Below, in pieces: positions 1 to 5,318 of a stretch of 5,318 nt of DNA. This stretch comes from an uncultured Tabrizicola sp. (lineage in GTDB: Bacteria; Pseudomonadota; Alphaproteobacteria; Rhodobacterales; Rhodobacteraceae), in assembly GCA_937858255.1 (NCBI GenBank), contig CALLZQ010000216.1, positions 1 to 5,318 of the forward strand. The letters are read 5' to 3'. The notes below the pieces were generated by a model that saw only the letters and a program-made list of their open reading frames with translations, was not told where the DNA came from and ran no database searches. Positions within the stretch are counted from its first letter, which is position 1; each line of letters begins with the position of its first letter. A program made the position numbers and the translations under genes.

Positions 1-1577
1 CGCGCAAGGCGACCCGAAAATGGGCGCGGCTTGCGCATTACATGACAAGCTGCGCGCTGGCCGCGACGGGCTCGGCGCCCTGCATCGAGCCGCTGGAACA
101 GGACCGCCGCTTCCGGGGCGAGGCCTGGCAGAAATGGCCCTATAACCTGCTTTACCAGTCCTTCCTTCTCAATCAGCAGTGGTGGCACAACGCCACCACC
201 GGCGTGCGCGGCGTGACCCGCCAGCACGAGCATGTGATGGATTTCGCCACCCGGCAGATCCTTGACATGTTCTCTCCGTCGAACTTCCTGATGACCAACC
301 CCGAGGTTCTGGCCAGGACGCGCGAGGAAGGCGGCCAGAACCTCGTGCGCGGCTTCCAGACATGGCTTGATGATCTGGATCGGATGGAGACCGGCCAGCC
401 CCCCGCCGGGGCCGAGGCCTTCAGCCCCGGGATCGAGGTGGCCTGCACGCCCGGCAAGGTGGTTTACCGCAACCACCTGATCGAGCTGATCCAGTATGCC
501 CCCAGCACCGGCGCCGTGCACCCCGAGCCGGTGCTGATCGTCCCGGCCTGGATCATGAAATACTACATCCTCGACCTCTCGCCCGAGAATTCTCTGGTGA
601 AATACCTTGTCGGCCAGGGCTTTACCGTCTTCATGATCTCGTGGCGCAACCCCGGCGCGGCTGAGCGCGACCTGGGGATGGAGGAGTATCGCAAGCTGGG
701 GGTGATGGATGCCGTCAGCGCCGTTCAGGCAATCGTGCCGGGCCGCAAGATCCACGGCACCGGCTATTGCCTTGGCGGCACGCTTTTGTCGATCGCCGCC
801 GCCGCGGCCGCGCGCGGCGGTGAAGAACCCTTTGCGACGCTGACCTATTTCGCCTCGCAGATCGACTTTACCGAGCCGGGCGAATTGCAGCTTTTCGTCA
901 ATGAAAGCCAGCTCGCCTTCCTTGAGGACATGATGTGGGAGCAGGGCTATCTGGACACGACCCAGATGTCGGGCGCGTTCCAGATGATCAGCTCGGCCGA
1001 TCTGATCTGGTCGCAGGTGCAGCGCAACTACCTGATGGGGGAAACCCCGGCGATGTTCGACCTGATCGCCTGGAATGCCGATGGCACGCGCATGCCCTAC
1101 CGGATGCATTCGGAATACCTGCGCTCTCTCTATCTCGACAACGACCTGACCGAGGGGCGTTTTGCGGTCGAAGGGCGGCCGATCTCGATGCGCGACATCA
1201 CCGTGCCGGTCTTTTCCGTGGGCACGACCAAGGACCATGTCGCACCCTGGCATTCCGTCTACAAGATGCACCTGTTCTTCGACACCGACCTGACCTTCGT
1301 GCTGACCAATGGCGGGCATAATGCGGGGATCCTGTCGCAGCCCGGCCACAAGGGCCGCAGCTATCAGATCGCAACCGCGCATCATGGCGAGCGTTATCTC
1401 GACCCCGACAGCTGGGCGGTGCAGGTGCCGTTGCAGGAAGGATCGTGGTGGCCGGCATGGACCGCATGGCTGGGTGAGCATTCCGGCGTACCGGAAGCCC
1501 CGCCGCCGATGGGGTGCGAACAGGCCGGCTGCGCGGCGATCGGGGATGCGCCCGGCACCTATGTCTTGCAGAAATAG
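1..1577 (+). CDS. phaC: PHA synthase PhaC, class I-type, 5'-truncated by window edge
   Basis: This gene encodes a poly(3-hydroxyalkanoate) polymerase, a cytoplasmic, granule-associated enzyme that joins (R)-3-hydroxyacyl-CoA units into storage polyester with release of CoA. Residue numbers count from the ATG at 42. The N-terminal PhaC_N region shows DRRF (21-24), WQKWPYNL (30-37) and SPSNF (78-82). An alpha/beta-hydrolase domain follows, with the cysteine lipase-like box GYCLGG (nucleophile Cys243), Asp398 in the TTKDHVAPW segment and His426 in GGHNAG. The 28-residue Asp-to-His spacing equals that known for Cupriavidus necator PhaC (D480/H508). The ending [10 protein letters not shown] resembles alphaproteobacterial PhaC proteins as I remember them. 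The first whole codon is at 3 and the frame is open from there through 41 with no stop. ATG 42 has no Shine-Dalgarno, and class I synthases are usually about 580-600 residues against 511 from this ATG, so the real start is upstream. The stop is TAG at 1575-1577. No depolymerase or phasin gene is visible beside it. Confidence 0.95.
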   Translation, partial: RKATRKWARLAHYMTSCALAATGSAPCIEPLEQDRRFRGEAWQKWPYNLLYQSFLLNQQWWHNATTGVRGVTRQHEHVMDFATRQILDMFSPSNFLMTNPEVLARTREEGGQNLVRGFQTWLDDLDRMETGQPPAGAEAFSPGIEVACTPGKVVYRNHLIELIQYAPSTGAVHPEPVLIVPAWIMKYYILDLSPENSLVKYLVGQGFTVFMISWRNPGAAERDLGMEEYRKLGVMDAVSAVQAIVPGRKIHGTGYCLGGTLLSIAAAAAARGGEEPFATLTYFASQIDFTEPGELQLFVNESQLAFLEDMMWEQGYLDTTQMSGAFQMISSADLIWSQVQRNYLMGETPAMFDLIAWNADGTRMPYRMHSEYLRSLYLDNDLTEGRFAVEGRPISMRDITVPVFSVGTTKDHVAPWHSVYKMHLFFDTDLTFVLTNGGHNAGILSQPGHKGRSYQIATAHHGERYLDPDSWAVQVPLQEGSWWPAWTAWLGEHSGVPEAPPPMGCEQAGCAAIGDAPGTYVLQK

Positions 1578-1619
1578 CGCGAGCGCCCGTTTTCGCGGCA
1601 GGACGTGTCAGTGATTGCA

Positions 1620-1639
1620 ACGGTTTGACCGTGCACGGT
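1620..1639. promoter_or_regulatory. Palindromic half-site cluster, possible operator/promoter
   Basis: Positions 1628-1639 read ACCGTGCACGGT, a perfect 12-base palindrome. A further copy of the half-site, ACGGT, lies at 1620-1624, giving ACGGT-N3-ACCGT-N2-ACGGT. TTGACC at 1625-1630 overlaps the left arm and resembles a -35 element, although no good -10 box lies 16-18 bases downstream. The site is 95 bases upstream of the adaptor start. RND efflux operons are commonly controlled by TetR, MarR or MerR family regulators binding dyad-symmetric operators, so an operator is a reasonable inference, but the regulator is unknown. The arms could also form small, mutually exclusive RNA hairpins. Confidence 0.35.
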
Positions 1640-1686
1640 AATGTTGTTTGTCGCATGCCCCGCTGGATGGCACGATGGGTAGACCT

Positions 1687-1713
1687 GCGCGGGAAGGGCG
1701 GTATCCCCCGCGC
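1687..1713 (+). other. GC-rich leader hairpin upstream of adaptor RBS
   Basis: GCGCGGG at 1687-1693 and CCCGCGC at 1707-1713 are perfect 7-base complements around a 13-base loop. The structure ends 7 bases before the adaptor Shine-Dalgarno (1721-1726), so in an mRNA starting upstream it would form a leader stem. There is no T-run after it, so it is not an intrinsic terminator. In DNA this GC-rich, short inverted repeats arise by chance, and any effect on translation is speculative. Confidence 0.3.
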
Positions 1714-1720
1714 GCCGGAC

Positions 1721-1726
1721 GGGGAG
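1721..1726 (+). promoter_or_regulatory. Ribosome binding site deciding the adaptor start
   Basis: GGGGAG lies 8 bases before ATG 1735, a normal distance. It selects this ATG over the upstream in-frame TTG at 1648, which would add 29 arginine- and proline-rich residues ahead of the hydrophobic signal segment. Confidence 0.7.
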
Positions 1727-1734
1727 AGCGGCCT

Positions 1735-2811
1735 ATGCGCCTGATACGGATCGTCATTGGAGCGGCGCTGATTGCGGCGGCAGCAGTCTTCGGTTTCGAC
1801 AGCACCTCGGCCCTGCTTTCCGCCGCACCCGAGAACCCCGCACCCCGTGCCGGGGGGGGACAAGCGGCGCTTGCCGTGCAGACGGTGCCGGCCAGCATGA
1901 TGACATTCGCCGACACGGTCGAGGCGGTGGGCACCACGCGTGCGGTGCGCGCGGTGGAACTGCACCCGGCCACCACCGGCCGCGTGAGCGCGCTTCACAT
2001 CATTCCGGGCGCAGAGGTCCGGGCAGGCGCGGTGCTTTTGCGGCTTGAGGACGCGGCCGAGCGCGCCGCGCTCAAATCCGCCGAGGCGACGCTGGCCGAG
2101 GCGCGGGCCGCCTATGACCGTCAGGCGCGTCTGGACAGTTCGGGCAGCACCACCGGCGCCGCGATCGAGGCCGCGCAGGCCACCCTTCTGCGCGCCGAGG
2201 CCGAACGCGACATGGCGCAGGCCGCGCTGGACGACCTGGAGTTGCGCGCACCTTTCGCGGGCGTGGTCGGGTTCACCGACCTTGCGCCCGGCCAGCTTGT
2301 GACCCCGGCCGATATCGTTACCTCGCTTGACGATCTGTCGCGCATCGAGGTTGGCTTTCGCGTGCCCGAGCGGGTGATCGCACGGATCGCGCCCGGGCTT
2401 GGGGTCAGTCTGGTCTCCGCCGCGTGGCCCGGGCGGGTCTTCGACGGCATGATCAACGCCGTCGACACGCGTGTCGATCAGGCGACGCGCTCGATCGCGT
2501 TGCGGGCGGTGGTCGATAACGGCGACGGTGCGATGGTGCCGGGCATGTTCATGGAGGTTTCGCTGGTGCTTGACCGCCGGCAGGCGCTTGCGGTGCCGGA
2601 ACGCGCGCTGATCATCTCGGGCACGCAGGCCCATGTCTTTGCCGTGCAGGACGGCCGCGCCCGCCGGGTCGAGGTCGTCACCGGCCAAAGCCGCGACGGG
2701 CTGATCGAGGTCAGCGGCGCGCTGGAAGAGGGCACGGCCGTCATCGTCAGCAACCTGCACCGCGTCACGGAGGGCGCGGATCTGCGCCCGGCAGAGGAGG
2801 TGGCGCAATGA
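1735..2811 (+). CDS. RND efflux periplasmic adaptor subunit (HlyD/AcrA family)
   Basis: This 358-residue protein is the membrane fusion component of a tripartite RND pump, linking the inner-membrane permease to an outer-membrane channel. Residues 1-20 form a basic-then-hydrophobic segment (MRLIRIVIGAALIAAAAVFG) acting as signal peptide or membrane anchor. No lipobox cysteine is present, so unlike AcrA it should not be a lipoprotein. A Gly/Pro-rich linker follows at 31-45. The first half of the lipoyl domain is about 70-105 (TGRVSALHIIPGAEVRAG), then an Ala/Glu/Arg-rich coiled-coil hairpin at about 106-168. The second lipoyl half is at 169-190 (LRAPFAGVVGF). The beta-barrel covers about 200-280, including VDQATRSI at 247-254, and the membrane-proximal domain about 285-350. 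The length is typical for the family. The start at 1735 is supported by an 8-base-spaced GGGGAG and by the signal sequence. The stop TGA at 2809-2811 overlaps the permease start. The substrate cannot be read from the sequence. Confidence 0.93.
   Translation: MRLIRIVIGAALIAAAAVFGFDSTSALLSAAPENPAPRAGGGQAALAVQTVPASMMTFADTVEAVGTTRAVRAVELHPATTGRVSALHIIPGAEVRAGAVLLRLEDAAERAALKSAEATLAEARAAYDRQARLDSSGSTTGAAIEAAQATLLRAEAERDMAQAALDDLELRAPFAGVVGFTDLAPGQLVTPADIVTSLDDLSRIEVGFRVPERVIARIAPGLGVSLVSAAWPGRVFDGMINAVDTRVDQATRSIALRAVVDNGDGAMVPGMFMEVSLVLDRRQALAVPERALIISGTQAHVFAVQDGRARRVEVVTGQSRDGLIEVSGALEEGTAVIVSNLHRVTEGADLRPAEEVAQ
1852..1859 (+). repeat. Homopolymer of eight G inside the adaptor gene
   Basis: Eight consecutive G bases encode glycines 40-42 of the adaptor (GGG GGG GGA), in the flexible linker just after the signal segment. 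A tract this long is a plausible replication-slippage or sequencing-error site. A one-base change would frameshift the adaptor near its N-terminus. Confidence 0.9.
2462..2477. repeat. Perfect 16-base palindrome within the adaptor gene
   Basis: TCGACACGCGTGTCGA equals its own reverse complement. It encodes most of the V-D-T-R-V-D segment (residues 243-248) in the beta-barrel, which belongs to a conserved family motif. Amino acid constraint and GC-rich codon choice may therefore explain it, and no function is claimed. Confidence 0.85.
2795..2800 (+). promoter_or_regulatory. Strong ribosome binding site of the RND permease
   Basis: AGGAGG lies 7 bases before ATG 2808, inside the last codons of the adaptor gene. 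It is near the ideal Shine-Dalgarno and fixes the permease start within the ATGA overlap. Confidence 0.85.
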
Positions 2812-5318
2812 CCCTTCCCGCCCTGTCGCTGCGGCGGCCGGTTCTGGCCACGGTGCTCAACCTGCTGATCGTGCTGATCGGCGCGGTGGCGCTGACGCGG
2901 CTGCCGGTGCGCGAGCTGCCGCAGGTGGATACCGCCCGCATCACCGTGCGGGTCGACTATACCGGCGCCGCGCCCGATGTCGTGGACAGCCAGGTGGCCA
3001 GCGTGATCGAGGGCGCGCTTGCCGGGATCTCGGGCCTTGAAAGCATGTCCACCGAAAGCGAGCGGGGGCGGATGCGCACGGTGCTGATCTTCGATCCCTC
3101 GCGCGATATCGACGGGGCGGCGAACGATGTGCGCTCGGCCATCGACCGGGTGGTGCATGACCTGCCTGCCGCCGCCTCGGCCCCCGTGGTGCGCAAGAAC
3201 GACGACGAGGGCGACCCGGTGGTACGGGTGGCGCTGTCCTCCAGCACGATGAGCGCGCTTGAGCTTTCGGACTATGCCGACCGCTATCTGGTGGACCGCC
3301 TGGCGCGCCTGCCCGGCGTGGCGAATACCGCGGTTTATGGCGAGCGCGCGCCCGCGATGCGTGTCTGGCTGGATACCGGGCGGATGGCCGCGCACGGGAT
3401 CACGCCCGCGGATATCACCGCCGCCCTGTCCGCTAACAATGTCGAGCTGCCCGCGGGCGAGATCGAAACCCCCGCGCGCCAGTTGCAGCTTCTGGCGCGC
3501 ACGCGGTTTTCCTCGATCGAGGAGTTCGAGCGTCTTGTCGTGCGGGCCGACGGCATGCGTCCCTTGCGCCTAGGCGACGTGGCGCGGATCGAAGAGGGGG
3601 CCGAGGGCTCGGACACGATCTTCCGCTCGGACGGGGTGACCGGGCTTGGCATGGGCATCCAGCCGCAGGCGCAGGCCAATACGGTGGCGATTTCCCGCGC
3701 CGTCCATGCCGAGCTGGACCGCATCCGCCCGACCTTGCCCGAGGGCATGGCGCTGACCGTTACCGCGGATGAGGCCGTCTTCATCGAGACCACGTTGCAG
3801 CAGGTGGCCTATGTGTTCCTTGAGGCGGTGATCCTGGTGACATCGGTGATCTTCCTCTTTCTCGGCTCGGCACGGCTGTCGATGATCCCGCTGGTCACGA
3901 TCCCGATCTCGATCCTGGGCGCGTCGCTGGCGATGCTCGTGCTGGGCTTTTCGGTGAACATCCTGACGCTGTTTGCCATGATCCTTGCGATCGGCCTTGT
4001 GGTCGATGACGCAATCGTGGTGCTTGAGAACATCCAGAGGCTGCGCGCGCAGGGCCTGTCGCGGGCCGAGGCGGTGCGCCAGGGCGCCGATCAGGTCCGT
4101 TTCTCGGACCTCGCCACCACGGCGGTGCTGATCGCCGTCTTCGTGCCGGTCAGCTTCATGGAGGGCGAGATCGGCAAGCTGTTCGGGGAATTCGGCATCG
4201 TGCTTGCGGTGTCGGTCGCGGTGTCGGGCTTCGTGGCGCTCACGCTGTCGCCGGTGCTGGCCGAACGCCTGATGGCGCAGGGAGAACGCGCCAATCTGCT
4301 CAGCCGTGGGGTGAACCGCGCCGTTGCCGGGGCCGAGCGGCTTTATCGCGCGGGCCTGCGCCGCGCCATCGCTGGCCCTGAGGTTGTGCTGGCCGTGACC
4401 GCCTTTGCCATGGCCGTGGCCTTCGCCCTTTACCGCAGCCTGCCGCAGGAAGTGACCCCCGAAGAGGACCGGGGCGGGCTGCGCATCTTCCTCAGCGCGC
4501 CGCAGGGCAGCAACCTTGCCCAGACCGATGCCGCCGCCCGCAAGGTCGAGGCCGTGCTGGAGCCGTTGCGTGCGGACGGCGTGATCGACAACGTCACCAC
4601 CATCGTCGGTACATGGGGAGAGCTGCGGCGCGCGCTGTTCATCGTCAACCTCGTGCCCTGGTCCGAGCGCGACGAAAGCGTTCAGGACGTGATCTCCGCG
4701 CTGCGTGGCCCGCTTGGCGCCATCACCGAGGTGCAGACCTTCCTGCGCCCGGCGGGGGGCCTCGGGATCGGGGGCAGCCGCGGCTCGATCGACTTCATGC
4801 TGGGCGGCCCCGATGTGGACCGCGCGGCCGCCTGGGCCGAGGATCTGGCCGCGATGATGGCGGGCGATCCCGATCTTGGTCCGCTTGAGGTTGCCCATGA
4901 TGCCAACCAGCCGGGCGCCACGCTAAACGTGGACCGGCTGCGCGCGCAGGATCTGGGGCTGGATGCCGAGGCGGTGTCCTCGGCCCTTCAGGCGCTGGTC
5001 GCCTCGCGCAGGGTCGGAGAGTTCAGCCGGGACGGTCGGCAATATCCCGTCATCCTTCAGGCCGAGCCGGAAAACCGCGACGCGCCCGAGGATCTGATGT
5101 CGGTCCTGTTGCGCAACAATCGCGGTGACCTGATCCCGCTTTCGGCCTTTGCCAGCATCGAGACGGGGGCCTCTTTGCCCGCCATCACCCGGCAGGATCG
5201 CGTGCATTCCGTCGCGGTCGAGGCCGATCTGGTCTGCCCCGCGGACCCGGCCGGGGCGAGCGCGCGCGCCGAGGCCGCGGTGGCGCCGCTGCCCGCAGGG
5301 GCCACGCTGACCTGGGCA
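2808..5318 (+). CDS. RND efflux permease, HAE-1/AcrB-like, 3'-truncated by window edge
   Basis: This is the inner-membrane proton-driven pump subunit of a tripartite efflux system, working as a trimer with the upstream adaptor. The frame is open from ATG 2808 to the last base, giving 837 residues; family members are about 1,020-1,050, so roughly 200 residues are missing. TM1 is about 12-30, followed by the LPVRELPQVD and YTGAAPDVVDSQV motifs (32-63) typical of the family and the first periplasmic domain to about 330. TM2 is near 336-354, TM3 360-380, TM4 385-405, TM5 428-447, TM6 460-483 and TM7 526-544. TM4 contains Asp400-Asp401 in GLVVDDAIVV, matching the proton-relay Asp407/408 of AcrB. 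The second periplasmic domain starts with TPEEDRG and has a glycine-rich loop at 650-659 (GGLGIGGSRG), roughly where AcrB has its switch loop. TM8-TM12, with the expected Lys and Arg relay partners, lie outside the window. It overlaps the adaptor stop by 4 bases. HAE-1 type suggests drugs, detergents or other amphiphiles, but the substrate is not inferable. Confidence 0.95.
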   Translation, partial: MTLPALSLRRPVLATVLNLLIVLIGAVALTRLPVRELPQVDTARITVRVDYTGAAPDVVDSQVASVIEGALAGISGLESMSTESERGRMRTVLIFDPSRDIDGAANDVRSAIDRVVHDLPAAASAPVVRKNDDEGDPVVRVALSSSTMSALELSDYADRYLVDRLARLPGVANTAVYGERAPAMRVWLDTGRMAAHGITPADITAALSANNVELPAGEIETPARQLQLLARTRFSSIEEFERLVVRADGMRPLRLGDVARIEEGAEGSDTIFRSDGVTGLGMGIQPQAQANTVAISRAVHAELDRIRPTLPEGMALTVTADEAVFIETTLQQVAYVFLEAVILVTSVIFLFLGSARLSMIPLVTIPISILGASLAMLVLGFSVNILTLFAMILAIGLVVDDAIVVLENIQRLRAQGLSRAEAVRQGADQVRFSDLATTAVLIAVFVPVSFMEGEIGKLFGEFGIVLAVSVAVSGFVALTLSPVLAERLMAQGERANLLSRGVNRAVAGAERLYRAGLRRAIAGPEVVLAVTAFAMAVAFALYRSLPQEVTPEEDRGGLRIFLSAPQGSNLAQTDAAARKVEAVLEPLRADGVIDNVTTIVGTWGELRRALFIVNLVPWSERDESVQDVISALRGPLGAITEVQTFLRPAGGLGIGGSRGSIDFMLGGPDVDRAAAWAEDLAAMMAGDPDLGPLEVAHDANQPGATLNVDRLRAQDLGLDAEAVSSALQALVASRRVGEFSRDGRQYPVILQAEPENRDAPEDLMSVLLRNNRGDLIPLSAFASIETGASLPAITRQDRVHSVAVEADLVCPADPAGASARAEAAVAPLPAGATLTWA

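Larger units (their letters stand above)
1578..1734. other. Intergenic region between phaC and the efflux operon
   Basis: This 157-base gap separates the phaC stop from the adaptor start and holds no credible gene. It contains a palindromic half-site cluster (1620-1639), a GC-rich inverted repeat (1687-1713) and the adaptor ribosome binding site. A short inverted repeat directly after the phaC stop (CGCGA 1578-1582, TCGCG 1593-1597) lacks a following T-run, so I do not call it an intrinsic terminator. No convincing -10 box is visible. The gap is long enough for an independent promoter for the efflux genes, but read-through from phaC cannot be excluded. Confidence 0.8.

Noticed and set aside
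1578..1598. Possible intrinsic terminator after phaC
   Set aside because: The stem is only 5 bases (CGCGA/TCGCG) with a 10-base loop, and no T-run follows.
1648..1734. Longer adaptor start at TTG 1648
   Set aside because: The extra 29 residues are Arg/Gly/Pro-rich and would bury the signal segment. ATG 1735 has a well-placed GGGGAG and begins directly with the hydrophobic signal.
1514..1744. Plus-strand open frame across the phaC end and the gap
   Set aside because: It starts inside phaC in another frame, has no ribosome binding site of note and gives an Arg/Gly-rich product with no family resemblance.
1198..2808. Minus-strand open frame of 536 codons antisense to phaC and the adaptor
   Set aside because: It spans two well-supported genes and an intergenic gap. 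Its product is Arg/His/Gly/Ala-rich without recognisable domains, as expected from the complement of GC-biased codons.
3510..3523. Perfect 14-base palindrome TCCTCGATCGAGGA in the permease gene
   Set aside because: It encodes Ser-Ser-Ile-Glu-Glu with ordinary codons. About 0.3 such palindromes are expected by chance in the window, so coincidence is adequate.
3570..4898. Minus-strand open frame of 442 codons antisense to the permease
   Set aside because: The product is extremely His/Arg/Asp-rich with no family features, and it is fully explained as a shadow of the RND permease coding strand.

Overview
The window is GC-rich with dense coding, strong G/C preference at third codon positions, and purine-rich Shine-Dalgarno sites. 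Together with the protein types, this suggests a free-living alphaproteobacterium. A member of the Rhodobacterales (Rhodobacter/Paracoccus/Roseobacter-like) is my best guess, but no taxonomic marker is present.

Three plus-strand genes fill the window and both end genes are cut. (1) Positions 1-1577 hold the 3' part of a class I-type polyhydroxyalkanoate (PHA) synthase, PhaC. It has the G-Y-C-L-G-G nucleophile box and complete Cys-Asp-His catalytic residues. Its reading frame stays open to the left edge, so the true start lies outside the window and the ATG at 42 is probably an internal methionine. (2) After a 157-base gap comes an RND efflux periplasmic adaptor (membrane fusion protein, HlyD/AcrA family) at 1735-2811. 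(3) An RND inner-membrane permease of the HAE-1 (AcrB-like) type starts at 2808, overlaps the adaptor stop codon in an ATGA arrangement, and runs off the right edge after 837 codons, inside its second large periplasmic domain. TM8-TM12 are missing.

The adaptor and permease form a translationally coupled efflux operon: the permease uses the proton gradient to drive export, and the adaptor bridges it to an outer-membrane channel. No outer-membrane channel gene or regulator gene is visible. The PHA synthase appears to be a separate carbon-storage gene that happens to lie upstream in the same direction; the gap contains a possible operator and a leader hairpin that would suit a fresh start for the efflux operon.

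I see no mobile element, tRNA/rRNA, CRISPR array or clearly new system. The points most worth a second look are the perfect 12-base palindrome and its repeated half-sites in the gap, an 8-G homopolymer just after the adaptor signal region, and the leader hairpin before the adaptor ribosome binding site.
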